Positions 52,898 to 64,000 of a DNA stretch of 64,000 nt are shown here, piece by piece. The DNA is from Orbilia blumenaviensis (Eukaryota > Ascomycota > Orbiliomycetes > Orbiliales > Orbiliaceae): the NCBI GenBank assembly GCA_036872755.1, contig JAVHNS010000007.1:1240001-1304000 (forward strand), given 5' to 3'. The translations under genes were made by a program, and so were the position numbers. Positions within the stretch are counted from its first letter, which is position 1. Every line of letters begins with the position of its first letter. The notes beneath the pieces were generated by a model, which ran no database searches, was not told where the DNA came from, and saw only the letters and a list, made by a program, of their open reading frames with translations.

Positions 52898-54847
52898 GGT
52901 TCGGGTTCGGCAGAGGTGTTACGACAGGGGTACGGTCGTGTGAAGGTTTTGCCGGCAGAAGCTGTGCGACCGGACAGGGATAACAGTGAGAGTTCTTTTG
53001 AATCTGACGGATGCTTTCGGTATGTGAAGCTTGGGAGATTTTCAGAAGCTAAGAGTTTTGCGAACAAGTAGCAGCAACCTAAGCTTTATATGCGCACTAA
53101 AAGCCCGCGCGATTCGGAGGCCGGGCAGGTGAGCTTTAAGATTAAAGCGGGGCAGCTTAACTCCGCTGTCGAAGATGTATGTCAACTTATGCAAGATATC
53201 ACGCCAGAGCGAATGGAGTTTTTGTTGCGAACGAGGAACGAACGAGAAGCCTTGGAATTGGGCTTGGGAGTTCAGATATGGTCCGCGGTGCCGACTGGAT
53301 AAATCAGGAACCGGGGCTAGACGATATACGGTATGACGACAGGCCCTGGTAATTGTGATATCGCCGTCGATGGCCGAAGTACGATGTGGGTGCAGATTTC
53401 AATTGAGGCTCATACAAACGGAAGAGAATTTCAGGTTTAAGGGAACAAAGGACAGTGATGATATCAATGGAAGATGCTATCTAAGCAAGTAAAAATTCTC
53501 ACTCGTCGTCTTGTGGCCTGCGCATTTAAGAGCAAATGACGTCACGGAAAACATCGCAGGAGAAATCCGACGACGAGCTGGCACAGCTCAGTGTTGGAGA
53601 TCTACACCACCCAACACAAACGCACAACTCGGGCTCGACAATCGAAATCTCGAGCTCGCAACAGGATCTCGATAATTGCACGATTGGAGTGATACATTAT
53701 TATAGTATGCTGCAGCTGACTCCTGAGGAGATACCTTGATTGCAAGGTATGGGGGGGTAGGATCGGACTTTTGCCTTGATTATCTAACGATCGATCCATC
53801 TTGGCTTTTGGCTATTGTATTCATTGTTATGCATGCCGAGCCATCTGCGCCATCGTGACCTCGCTAAGTGCATGGGAATATATCAGTGTGCACAACTGTA
53901 TATTTGGCATTTTACCCATATAGTGTCGTACCGGATTTATAAAAGTGACACACTAGCTAGGGACGGTACTCTACTGAAAGCTCAGGGACAGCTCCTCAGT
54001 TTTTGGTTCTCGGTAGGCCCGTTCCCATGGTGTATACATATATATCTCTAGGCGAAGCTTAAGAGTGCTGCCTTCTGCTGAGAGTGAGCTCTGGGTTTCA
54101 TACTCAAGTCGATTTAAGTCCGGAGTTACAACAAATAACACTTCTTTGATTGTATGATTGGCTGGTTCTTGAGCAACGGATAATAGGTATTCAGCCTCGC
54201 AGTTGGTTTTTTTTTTTTTTTTTTTTTTTTTTATAAATTTCATATTCCCGAGCTGAGCTGAGGACCGTCCGTTGAATTGTGGCAATTGAAAGTATTCGAT
54301 GGTATAGGATTATCATGCAGTCAAATTAGTGAATTAGTTCATTCAGCGAATTCATATGTTCCCAGGTGGAAATACCCAAAATGTCTAACACTCAATCGTG
54401 CACAATGCAACGCATATGCGTCGACGTGTCGACACTCCATAGCCGGTCAGCTCCACTTAGATCCCGTCGACCCTATTTTCTCCTTGTCGAGATTATCAAA
54501 CTTACTCACTAAAATTGAATATCTACATTTAGAAACTGATTGGAATGCATCACATAAATGATGCATCCAACCCTTATCTTCGGCCCTATGACTAATCGAG
54601 GAGTGGATGAGTTGTCTCGCTTGTTCGGTGCACCCAAGGCTGGATCCTTCTGAATTGTTGGATGCTTCGTATGGAGTATACACCAAATACTCTGATCACG
54701 CGATTACGCGACATCTAGATCTAAATATCGGATAGTAATCCTTAGATACAAGGCATAAATTATATAAAACACGGCAGTTACGAGTCCAGGTACTACAGCT
54801 GCGAAGACCAGTTTGCACTTATAACGAGGCGAATATCTCATGGGCCC
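52898..54847. other. Divergent intergenic region (Slm-like / F-box cluster)
   Basis: About 1.95 kb between divergently transcribed genes. ORFs at 53090-53302 and 53536-53739 have no recognisable features and the latter is compositionally simple. A T26 tract is at 54207-54232. I call no gene. Confidence 0.45.
54207..54232. repeat. Poly-T tract (T26)
   Basis: Uninterrupted T run in the intergenic region about 620 bases upstream of the first F-box gene of the cluster. Confidence 0.85.
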
Positions 54848-56186
54848 ATGGGTATCTCTACCCTTACCCCAGAACTCCTTCTCGATATCATCCTCTTCTT
54901 GGATCGGGAAGATCTCATCAAGCTCCTACAAACATGCCGATACATATACAACATTGGCTACAAGCCCCTCTGTCAAAAGACCGATGCTAAAACCCTTGAA
55001 GCTATTTCCGAACTTCGAGGTGATGTAGCAGGCGGGGTATTCAACGCTATTCCATATGAACCCCCCCTACGCAAATTCACCACGTCCTTTACTGTCACGA
55101 AAACGGAAGATGGGTCTAAGACCCCTGTTTCGGGTACCTTAGGGTTTACCGCAGGAGTTCTGATTGATGCATGTTTCGATCAGATATGTACCGGGAACAG
55201 GAAGATTACAGATGGTGTGTTTAAGCTACATTACTCAAGTAAGTACTTAAACAGATTCATTTAAGTCGGAACCAGTGAAAGTACTGCTTTAAGCACATAG
55301 CACGGTGTTGCTTACAATGAATACTGTAGGTCTCAAAAATAAGGCGATCCGCCGTCTTCTCATCGCCCTTAAACTACACTCCAAATATCGCCCTTCCTCT
55401 GAGTTCTCGATCACGTTTCTATCCGTTGAAATGCACCTGCCGCAAATACCGGGATTTTTTGATGCTAAAAAGCTCACAAGGCTCAGTTTAAGATTCCATA
55501 CGCTTGTATGGATGCGCGACCTGAACAAGGCTCATGAGGAATCACCGGAGCCCCAATATATCCCTCCTACGGGGGAAGTGCTTTGGGAAATCATACGCCT
55601 AAGGGACTTGATTCTAAACGTCCCAAATTTGGAGCAGCTTTCTCTGAAACCACAGGTAGTGGAGAATACTGTGACTGCCGAGCGGTTAACAGTCCTGCCC
55701 CGGGTTTTAGCTCAACTTAAACGTGCTGTTCTGGGGCTGGGGAAACTGCATACTGTTAAAATCACCAACTATCTTTTCCACCCGTCTTTCTTCCTCACTT
55801 TGCCAGCAACGGTGAAGACACTGGTGTATAAAAATGTCAACAAACTTTCACCGGAGTGGTGGCATCAATTCGCGAAAGCACCATTTCCAAATGTTGAGGA
55901 GCTGGTAATTAAACTTGACAGTATTCCGCTCTCTCCCATCTACCGCTCTATCTACGACCCATACACAATAGAAGGTGTTCGCCAAGAGCTTGAGAAGAAC
56001 AACATGGCCAGCTATACGGTTGAGGAAGTTAATATCCAAAATTTAAAATCATTTACGTGTACGGGGCCAGAAAATCCGTGGTACCCACGCTTGCCGAGAG
56101 ATTTGGTTGAGTGCATCAAGAGAAAAAACAAAGGACTTGAGGACCAGAATATGGGGGAGCTTGTTAAGTCGATGGAGAGTCTCTAG
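54848..56186 (+). CDS. F-box protein, paralog 1 of the 54.8-62.5 kb cluster
   Basis: Two exons fit (54848-55238, 55330-56186), giving 415 residues. An N-terminal F-box (LTPELLLDIILFLDREDLIK, then LLQTCRYIYNIGYKPL) suggests a Skp1-binding SCF receptor. The rest is a divergent, leucine-rich-like substrate region with the cluster signature: KLHTVKITNYLFHPSFFLTL, PATVKTLVYKNVNKLSPEWW, HQFAKAPFPNVEELVIKLD. The single intron sits in phase 1 after the first ~130 residues, as in the two paralogs at 58.8 and 61.1 kb. I chose the ATG at 54848 because it leads directly into the F-box. The substrate is unknown. Fungal F-box families of this kind often expand by tandem duplication. Confidence 0.8.
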
Positions 56187-56785
56187 GCCTATTTTCTAAT
56201 ATAGGTTGATATGCCAGACTCCTCAAGTATACCGAATTTACAAATACTATATACGCTTTTAATGAATCATTATATAACTTGTACGGTGTCGGGTCGGCAT
56301 ATGTGTTTAGCGCACGACTTGGAGTGAGGCCGACGAATTACAGCGCCCCAACCAAGAATGACCTTGATCGCCCAAAATGGCCAGACATATTAAGGCTTAC
56401 GAAGATCGTAGATACATTAGTGCATCGACGTCATGTCAGCGGGCTGTATAATAGCTAATAGCTAATTAATTGACGGATGCAGTTTCCCGGCTTGCTAATA
56501 ATTTAGCTCAACAAATAGTCTCGACACTGCACCCATTCCCTGAGATCTGGACTATAAAAACGCTTACACCCACAAGACATGCTTGGCCATCTAGTTCCCT
56601 AATATAATTTCGAATCGTGGAGTAGTAAGAAAATACTAGCGTTTACCAATTGATCAATATCATTGTGTTCCAGCCGCAGTCGTGACATCATATGCACACC
56701 TGCACATTCAGCCAACGCCTGATAAATATTTACCACAATTTCCTACTACAGCCCTCAGCATTAAGACATTAAGACTGAAATCACA
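56187..56785. other. Intergenic region
   Basis: About 600 bases, AT-rich, between head-to-tail genes. It should contain the promoter of the epimerase-like gene. No other feature seen. Confidence 0.5.
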
Positions 56786-57907
56786 ATGACTAAAATATTC
56801 CTTCTCGGAGCAACTGGTTATCTCGGAGGTATATAAATTCAACTCTTCAATTTATTTGCCATGTTCCCAAGTGATAAATTCGCTAACACCCATATATATC
56901 CGTGAATAGGCACAATCCTCAACCGCCTCACAGCAACGCACCCAACTCTCTCTATCACCGCTCTAGCTCGCACTCAAGACAAAGCCAAACTAATAACAAC
57001 CGCCTACCCCTCTGTGCACACTGTTATCGGCGACCTTGACTCCTCTGATGTAATAATCTCAGAATCATCTACCGCGGATATCATCATCACAGCAGCGGAT
57101 TGCGACCATCCAAACCACATAAAACACATATACAATGGCATGGCAAAGAATACCTCAGGAAACCCCATCTACTTCATTCACAGCAGCGGAACAGGTGTAC
57201 TAGCGGATATTTCCCTAGCAAAACCAGGGGAAAGAGAGCAGTCTGAAATCTCAGATAAAACCTGGGATGACGTGACAGATATTGAGGGGATACATAGCCT
57301 ACCAGCAGGGCAAATCCATAAAAATGTGGATTCGCTAGTACAAGCGCCGCCGCTGGATAAGAATCCGAATATTAGGTATGCTATTGTATGCCCATCTTTT
57401 ATCTATGGCGAAGGAACTGGGCCGGTGAACCGACGGAGTAATTTGTGTCCGTCGCTATTTGAGGCGTTTGTGAAGCATGGAAAAGGGTTCACAGTTGGAA
57501 AGGGTGAGAATATTAGTAGCAATGTGCATGTTGAAGATATAGTAGATCTATATGTCCTTCTTGTCGAGGAGGCGATGAAAGAAGGCGGCGGAAAGGCTAC
57601 CTGGGGGCGGGATGGCGGGTGGTATTTTGTAGAAAATGGGAAGCATACGTGGGGAGACGTGGCTAGGGAGACTGTGAAGATCGCTCATGAAAAAGGTTAC
57701 TTGGAAAGCAGGGAAGTGGAGGAGTTAGGGGTGGAACAGGCGAAGAAGTTGAGTATGCTCGGGGCGTATCTTTGGGGGGCAAATAGTATATGCAGGGCAA
57801 GTAGGGCAAGGAGTGAACTGGGCTGGACGCCACGAAAGGAACCTATCGAGGAGACACTCTCTGAGGAGATTGAAACTATTGCAAAGAGACTGGGAAAGTC
57901 TAACTGA
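56786..57907 (+). CDS. NAD(P)-binding Rossmann-fold protein, epimerase/NmrA-like
   Basis: Two exons fit (56786-56828, 56910-57907), giving 346 residues. The N-terminus is a dinucleotide-binding fold, MTKIFLLGATGYLGG joined to TILNRL, with the GxxGxxG motif split by the intron. Further marks are DIIITAADCDH, YFIHSSGTGVL, and the extended-SDR-like C-terminal half with YAIVCPSFIYGEGTGPVN, NISSNVHVEDIVDLYVLLVE and SRARSELGWTPRK. A clear Tyr-x-x-x-Lys catalytic pair is not evident: the expected position reads AGQIHKNVD. It may therefore be an atypical reductase or a regulatory dinucleotide-binding protein. Similar proteins are often annotated as NAD-dependent epimerase/dehydratase. It sits inside the F-box cluster on the same strand without an evident functional link. 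Confidence 0.8.
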
Positions 57908-58807
57908 GACTTAAGGATAGACTAAAGGCCCAATCTCTATACTTAATCTAAGTTTTAGAGAGCGCATCCATATTTATTTGGACATCAAAATGAAAAGTGT
58001 ACTATGTTTTTGGGGCGCCGACCAGGTTTAATGCCTTGGCTCTTATAAATGTATAAGGGAATACATATTCACACATTAGGACCTTTAAATTTATTACAAT
58101 ATAACTCGCTTAAGTATGGACCTAGATCGTAAAAACTAAGCTATGGAATTCTTCAAATCCAAAAAGAACTGAAATATATATGTATAATGCGAGCTAGGTT
58201 TGTGCGTTAATGTGCGTTAAGAATGTGGTTAGATGTATCCATATCAGATGTTATAGGTTTCGTGTTGCAAGCTTCGCATGTTGCAATCATGGGTTCAAGC
58301 TTGGCAGTCTCCACAGCTGTTCGAACTGAAAGCTTGAGCTAGCAATTGAGTCACTGATGTAATCCAGAAAAGTATACTGTTTGTGAGTTGCTTCCCTCAA
58401 GTTTAGGTGGACTGCAGTGGTGGCAGACGGCTGAACGTTTATATTCTGCTACCAACCCGAATACCCAGCAACTTGATTAATTCCGCGCTATCGAACAATG
58501 TTCGGCAAGAATTTATATGCTCCGCAAAGCTTGGAGCTTCAAATACTACTAATACCCCGCCAGCCGCCCCACTTGAATGAGTCAAGGCTGACACGTCGGC
58601 CCAAATGCCCCCCGGATTATGCACTTGAGGCGCTAAGCTGACGACTTAACCGGAACGCGCTGAATTAGGTCTCGCGATCTCGAATTTGCTAGCTATAAAG
58701 ACCTACTTTGTTTCGCGAGTTTGATAACGGCATATATATTACCTCTATAGCTCTATGAAAAACCACCCGAATAAATGGTCAATTGAGTATCCCGCAAGGC
58801 TTTAATC
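57908..58807. other. Intergenic region
   Basis: About 900 bases, AT-rich in the first half. A minus-strand ORF at 58439-58624 has no recognisable features. It should contain the promoter of the next F-box gene. Confidence 0.5.
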
Positions 58808-60407
58808 ATGTCTCCACTATCTGAACCTAAACCCTCACTCTTTCAAGTTCTTGCTCCTGAACTGATAATTCAAATTTGCTCCGATTTGGACGACAAAGAC
58901 CTTCGGAACCTTTTGCCGACATGCAAATATCTCCACACAGCCGTATCTGGGTATTTATACGACGAAGCCAATAGAACTATTTTGGAGGCCCTTTCGGAAG
59001 CCCGTACCAGTGACTTTATGGGAATAGAATTTAGTAATAAACATAGAGGTGGCGATGCAGAGACTACAATGGGACTTGAAGTCCTAATCCAGGCCGTAGA
59101 AAATCTGCTAAAGCAAAAGGATAAACCTATTATCATTTCCTTTAAGACGGATTGTGCTTGTAAGTTTTAGAGTTCTGGCTCCATTGAATGCGTAAAATTA
59201 TTATATGCTATTAACACCCATTCGAACTTTATTTTAACCACATATACATAATGATAAGCAACTTAAATCTAATTTGCTACTTTGCCCGAATTTTGTAGGT
59301 ATATTCCCTGAGGCTAGTCAAAATCTACTTCTCACGCTTAAGGCTTTCTCCTACACACGACCGGCGAGTCAATTCTCAATTAATACTCTCTCTACCGACC
59401 TTTCACCGGCTAAGGTAACTCGACTCTTCGACGTTCGGAAACTAACCAAACTGAACATTACCTTCAATGTCAGCCCATGGAGTAGCATTCCGAAAGGTGA
59501 CCAAAATATACTGGATGCCAGTACCGCTGAATACAAAAATTCGACAGTCGAAGAACTGTATACCCTTCGGATGCAAGCCTACGAAAAAAACGCATATGGA
59601 AAAGCCAGTCCTCAAGTAATTGGAGATATAGTCGGTCTGAATAAGCTGCTCATGGGAGCACATAATCTGGAGCATTTACAATTAAATCCAGTAATTGCGA
59701 TGCACAAAAGATATCTACCCCTCGATATCATACCACCAGAGCTAGAGGAACTAAAAGAAACATTTTCAAAGATGAAAAAGCTACGGTCACTCGAGCTTGG
59801 TGCATTCCTGTTTCATCTATCGATTTTATTTCCAATTCCAGAGAATGTTGAGCGCCTCTTCTTCAAGAGCTCTCAATACTATTCAAAATCATGGTGGATG
59901 CAGTTCGCGAAATACAAATTTGCAAATCTAAAGGAACTACGCTTCGACTATAATCCTTCCTTTCGAGAATATCATATGTATGATAGCAACGGTAATCCCC
60001 CGCTGCACAGGGATAACACCCTCAAAACCCCAGATGAGATCGAAAACGGATACAAGATCGGAAGCGTCGAAATAACCACCTTGGAGCGGTTCTTTTACGA
60101 CCGAACCCATAATGTTGCGTTTGATCAACATTTTTCTTTCCCTACAGATCTTGTTCGGTGCATTACGAAGAAAAACGAGAGTTTGGATCCGAATATTAAG
60201 CGATCTTTGGCGAATCGCCAGGCGGAGGAGACTGTGGAAAAGTGTCGCGCCAGATTGCTAAAGGCCATAGAGAGCTGTAGAGACACGGTCAGAGACGAAC
60301 TTGTGAGGGATCTATTAGAAGGTGACTGGCAGGATGATGGTAATCTTGAAAAATGCCTATCTTCCTACGTACGCCATATTCTAGGAAAGCCACAGCTGGC
60401 ATTATAA
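58808..60407 (+). CDS. F-box protein, paralog 2 of the cluster
   Basis: Two exons fit (58808-59159, 59299-60407), giving 486 residues. The F-box is LAPELIIQICSDLDDKDLRN followed by LLPTCKYLHTAVSGYLYDEA. The C-terminal region shares the cluster signature: LEHLQLNPV, KLRSLELGAFLFHLSILFPI, PENVERLFFKSSQYYSKSWW and MQFAKYKFANLKELRFDYNP. It is longer than paralog 1 through a charged C-terminal extension with helical character (EETVEKCRARLLKAIESCRD). The intron is in phase 1 (GCT T / GT ATA) in the position shared with the other two members. The function is inferred only from the F-box. Confidence 0.8.
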
Positions 60408-61120
60408 AACTAACTAGCTACCGCCCTCCATCGCCAGGAGAACTCATGTATATTGTTACAGTTTTGTTCAATTTTCTTTCTCATAAGATATTATGATGAA
60501 TTTTTTAAGAAAAAAGGGTTTTCCAAAAATATAGATTTACTCCGGTGCGGAGTAAAACCTCATATCCGTTGCTATATATGATTTACGAAGTAGTATTCAT
60601 CAATTGAAAGGCCAAAGAGCATCCACACGTTATACGCCACGTGCCACGAGATTTCATGGCATACCTCCTGACCACATATATAGATAGCTAGCCCCCAGCC
60701 CAACACACACATGGCAAGCTTCTATGCAAATTAATGTTGTAATTTTAGGCCTAGGGGCTGACATATTTGTGCACATCCTGATAGTCGTTAATGGGTGTAT
60801 ATATACCTAGGTATATATAGCCCCTCAACTTTCATTTCAGGATTAAGCTGCAGTTATAATTTTAGATTCAATGCTACTGCACTGTGAGAATAGGATAGGG
60901 GTCTAGCAATTAGCCACCTATAGTATAATATTAATTGATACTGATAGTCTTGTCTTTTAATTGTTTATAACTTGAATGGTCTCTAAATCAATTTAAATAT
61001 TTGATCGCACCGGAAAATATATCGATACATCTATTGATATAGCATACCACAGCATACCAATCGCCTCAATACCTTGAAATATGCACTGTACGGTCCTTTG
61101 ACTGTCCATGAATTTGCGGA
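60408..61120. other. Intergenic region
   Basis: About 700 bases, AT-rich, with the palindromic ATATATACCTAGGTATATAT near 60800-60820. It should contain the promoter of the third F-box gene. No other feature seen. Confidence 0.5.
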
Positions 61121-62466
61121 ATGAGCCCGGCTACAACTCTCACAACTATCGCCCCAGAGATAGTCATCGAAATAGCTCGGTGTCTCGAACTAGAACACCT
61201 CGGCAGCCTCCTTCTTACCTGTAGGTATTTGTATAACATTAGTTACTCTATACTATGCGCTAGGTCAGACAGGGCGGTACTGCATCATATTTCATACCTA
61301 AAATTGTCCTCGGCTTTGGGAATCGCCAGACATTTTGCAATCGGGTTTATGGTATTGGAAAGAACGCGGCACGGATGTATTTATGCCTACAGGAAGGGCC
61401 AGGGTGTGGACGACTTTCTTGGGGTTTTGGAGAATAACATAAAGAAAAAGAAGGGCGATCTGATTCGCATATACAAACTTGAGCTCAGTAAGTACCTGTT
61501 CTTCATTTAAGACCAATAACCAGACTCCAACCCCCAACCCTGACATTTCGATGCTGTCACCATGGTACCCGACTTGTGGATATATTAGGTATACGCACCG
61601 GTATCTATACGTAGTCCTAATTATACGCCCCGTAATACAGTATATAACTGCTAACCGGTATCCCAGTTGAAGGGCTCTGCTATTGTACCCATATCCCCTC
61701 TCTATTCTGCGAAATAATCAGACTGTATTCGAAATGCCGGCCTAAAAACGAGTTTTCGATCTCTTCGGTAGCCATAGCGGGAATATATCCAACATACATA
61801 ACGAGGAACTTTGACGGCTGGAGGATCGCAAGATTAACCATTCACATACCCCGTCTTATAATCCAAAATGAGGGTTACGTGTGGATTTCCAAGACGGACC
61901 TTATTAGTGGGCTATCCAATCTTTTCAGGAAAACAAAGAAATTGAGGGAACTTAGGTTATTCACGATTTGGCGGTCCTACGATCTGCCTGAGCCGCTTGA
62001 AGGTATCATATCCAACTTACAGGACTTTACGGATTCATTGTCCGGTCTGAAGTTTTTGAAGTCGCTATCCCTCACTACATACCTCTTCCATCCCGGTTTC
62101 TTCATTCCAGTACCAGACACTGTCGAGAAGCTATGTTTCTACGGCATTGGTGTATGCTGGAGGAGGTGGTGGTATGACTTCGCACGGTTTTCTTTCAAGA
62201 ATATAAAAACATTAGGGTTTGACACGACCACGGACTGTTCTCGGGCAGTCCACGGGGACGACGATCCTCAATTGAAAAGGGACTATATCGACCCATTTGA
62301 CCCCCGTTCTCGGCGCCCGGAAAACTTGTTTTATATTGGAAGTGTGGAAATACAAGGGCTACGAAAATGTTGGTGGTATGGACCCGAATGTTTCTTTGTT
62401 CCGAATGATTTGATTCTATGTATCGAGGAGAAAAACAATATCAACGTAACGCGAAAGAGTCTATAA
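61121..62466 (+). CDS. F-box-like protein, paralog 3 of the cluster
   Basis: Two exons fit (61121-61487, 61667-62466), giving 388 residues. The F-box-like N-terminus is IAPEIVIEIARCLELEHLGS followed by LLLTCRYLYNISYSILC. Exon 2 starts IEGLCYCTHIPSLFCEI and carries the signature LKFLKSLSLTTYLFHPGFFI, PVPDTVEKLCFYGIGVCWRR, WWYDFARFSFKNIKTLGFD. The intron is 179 bases, longer than in the paralogs (91 and 139), and is again phase 1. A downstream ATG at 61879 is internal to exon 2 and need not be a start. All three proteins end in a similar basic-acidic segment (CIEEKNN here, CIKRKNK and CITKKNE in the others). Confidence 0.78.
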
Positions 62467-62911
62467 TTAGTAGGTTTATCATTTAATCACTTACCGTCGA
62501 CGGACTCTTCAGAATTCACCTGTATATATACAAGTATATATTCTTTGCCTCGTCAGTTGACTCTAGTCTCGTAAACTAATTGTAACCTCAACGAAACAGA
62601 ACACGTTGACCCTGATCTTAATTACTAGCAGCTCGGGTTGTTTATGTAATATCTACACTCCATTAGGATATTTGATATAATTATCGTCAGCTGATTGATA
62701 TCCACCGATCCCATCGTATTAGGTGCTTTCGTGCCTTCAGTAAGGCGGTTTTCTCCTTGGGTTGTTCCATTTCAAGAATAATACTGAAGATAATTTCACG
62801 TTTGACTTCCGGGGCTTCAGTTCATTCATAAATTCTGAGTACATTGGTCCACTATAGCTTCATTGAATAACGAATCGGTTTGTACTGTTACAAAAGCCCG
62901 CGGGGTGGTCT
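62467..62911. other. Convergent 3' region
   Basis: About 450 bases between the third F-box gene (plus) and glyoxalase I (minus). It should contain both 3' ends. Nothing else seen. Confidence 0.5.
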
Positions 62912-64000
62912 TCACCAGTCTGCTCGCTTTTTGATGCCTTCATTCTGAACGACCTCAATCCAGTACCCATCAGGATCCTTGATGAAGGCAACATCTTTCA
63001 TCTTTCCATCAGTTAATCTCTTCTTCCAGTTGACATTCAGACCTTCGAATCTCTCGCATGCAGCATCAAGATCATCGACCGTAACGCAGATGTGACCGAA
63101 CTATTTGGCAGACTGTTAGCCTTCTAAAACGCCATAAAATGGAGCGTAACAGTATGTAGTACCCCCTGTGGCTCCGTATTTCCATCATGGTAGCCCATGA
63201 ATCCGCTTTCCGGGTCGTCGGTACCATAGTTGTACGTCAACTCCAACAACCCTTCTCGGTCCGAAGTCAAAGTTTCATTCTCAACCTCTCCTTCACGTTT
63301 ATATCCCAGGAAGTACAGGTCGAACTTTGCCTCTGGGCTCTTGTGCGTACGGAGAAGGGTCATTCCCATAGTCTCAGTATAGAACTTGAGAGATTCGGTG
63401 GCACTTTTGACTCGGATCATAGAGTGGTTCATGCGGTAGGTTTCTACCTCCGTTGGAGTGATGACTTGGTCCTTTAGGCCGATGATCTCAACCCTAATGG
63501 TATCATGTTAGGTATATATCTGGCTGTTAAAATGTTCATGTATTGACTTACCAGTATCCATTGGGGTCCTTCGCGAATGCAATACTTCAAGATATAATGA
63601 TCAGCTTGGTACAGACACATAGGGAGCCCAGCAAAAGTCATACTGTCTCATTCTTCCGTCTGAGAGCTTCTTCTTGAAGGCAACGCCAGCCTCCTCAAGA
63701 CGATCACAAGCATTTTGAAGATTATCAACCGCGATACAGCTTTTGTTATTTGGATTTTACCCGGTTAGTCACGATTTTTGCAACAGTCGCCTCTCCTTTA
63801 TCCGCCTAGTAGTCGAAGGAACCTACATATGACCGAATCGTATTTTTAAGTCAGTACCACGCATATTCTCGTCTCAGGGGATATTGGATCACATATCTCT
63901 GTGAGGCTCGTCATTTCCGTTATTGATGGTATACTCAGGATTGGATTCAGTTCCATAGTTGTGGGTGAGCTCTACAATGCCCTCTCGATCAGTCCAGTGA
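62912..64000 (-). CDS. glo1: Lactoylglutathione lyase (glyoxalase I), two-domain fungal type, 5' end outside window
   Basis: Metal-dependent enzyme that isomerises the methylglyoxal-glutathione hemithioacetal to S-lactoylglutathione. Fungal Glo1 is a monomer with two tandem glyoxalase domains. Visible exons: 64000 (edge)-63897, 63839-63827, 63739-63644, 63584-63552, 63493-63163 and 63100-62912. Domain 1 (partial): [17 protein letters not shown], then [44 protein letters not shown]. Domain 2: [62 protein letters not shown], ending KKRADW. The metal ligands expected from the family (His or Gln, Glu, His, Glu) are present in domain 2. The junction before FGHI in domain 1 has no usable GT-AG pair and is best explained by an AT-AC intron (63896-63840). 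Confidence 0.9.
63827..63839 (-). other. Predicted 13-base micro-exon of glo1
   Basis: The bases GA-TTC-GGT-CAT-AT encode the Gly-Phe-Gly-His-Ile segment that includes a family metal-ligand His. It lies between the proposed AT-AC intron (63896-63840) and a GT-AG intron (63826-63740). Without it domain 1 would lose that His. Confidence 0.6.
63840..63896 (-). other. Predicted AT-AC intron in glo1
   Basis: 57 bases beginning ATATGT and ending TAC, with a good U2-type branch sequence CTGAC about 12-16 bases before the end. Removal joins CAC-AGA-G to GA-TTC-GGT-CAT, giving EPHRGFGHI, the expected sequence of the family. The donor resembles the common fungal GTATGT with its first G changed to A. 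Confidence 0.55.

Noticed and set aside
63840..63910. GT-AG alternative for the domain-1 junction of glyoxalase I.
   Set aside because: The only nearby GT (ATAT/GTGATC) is phase 2 and neither AG in the segment restores the frame; no AG precedes TTC GGT.

Overview
The window looks like nuclear DNA of a filamentous ascomycete (Pezizomycotina). Most genes are split by short GT-AG introns of about 50-130 bases with CTAAC/CTGAC-like branch sites. The gene content is fungal: CreC and CreD, a Ste20-type PAK, an Slm-type BAR-PH protein, an ACT-family permease, a berberine-bridge-like oxidase and F-box paralogs. I cannot name the species; a nematode-trapping Orbiliomycete would fit but is only a guess. 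Twelve gene models were rebuilt exon by exon so that their splice phases and total lengths (multiples of three) agree.

Layout. 0.3-2.5 kb, minus strand: the 5' part of an Sfm1-type methyltransferase and a complete Rab6/Ypt6 GTPase. 4.5-7.1 kb, plus: the WD40 protein CreC (8 exons). 9.1-11.0 kb, plus: a secreted FAD-linked oxidase. 11.7-13.6 kb, minus: an amino-acid/choline/GABA-type permease. 13.6-25.8 kb: a gene-poor, partly AT-rich island with decayed repeat traces. 25.9-28.0 kb, plus: a CreD-like arrestin. 29.3-30.6 kb, minus: a secreted cysteine-containing protein. 30.6-31.9 kb: a small repeat island. 31.9-37.7 kb, minus: a 1828-residue ankyrin protein with a nucleotidyltransferase-like motif. 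37.7-40.9 kb: another gene-poor stretch. 40.9-42.7 kb, minus: an F-box protein and a small membrane protein. 44.2-47.4 kb, plus: a Ste20-type kinase. 49.8-50.7 kb, plus: a sedoheptulose-bisphosphatase-like enzyme. 51.1-52.9 kb, minus: an Slm1-like BAR-PH protein. 54.8-62.5 kb, plus: three related F-box genes with an NAD(P)-binding epimerase-like gene among them. 62.9 kb to the window end, minus: a two-domain glyoxalase I.

How the genes relate. CreC (partner of the CreB deubiquitinase) and the CreD-like arrestin (adaptor of the HulA/Rsp5 ubiquitin ligase) both belong to the ubiquitin branch of carbon catabolite repression and lie about 19 kb apart. Most of the rest are unrelated housekeeping genes. 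I see no CRISPR array, riboswitch, rRNA, intact tRNA, intact transposon or secondary-metabolite backbone gene.

The most unusual observations are: (1) a predicted AT-AC intron next to a 13-base micro-exon in glyoxalase I; (2) a degenerate motif of about 30 bases in at least nine copies confined to the gene-poor islands, differing largely by transitions as after RIP; (3) an open frame of 112 codons continuing in phase past the UAG stop of the Ste20-type kinase; (4) the ankyrin/nucleotidyltransferase-like fusion.
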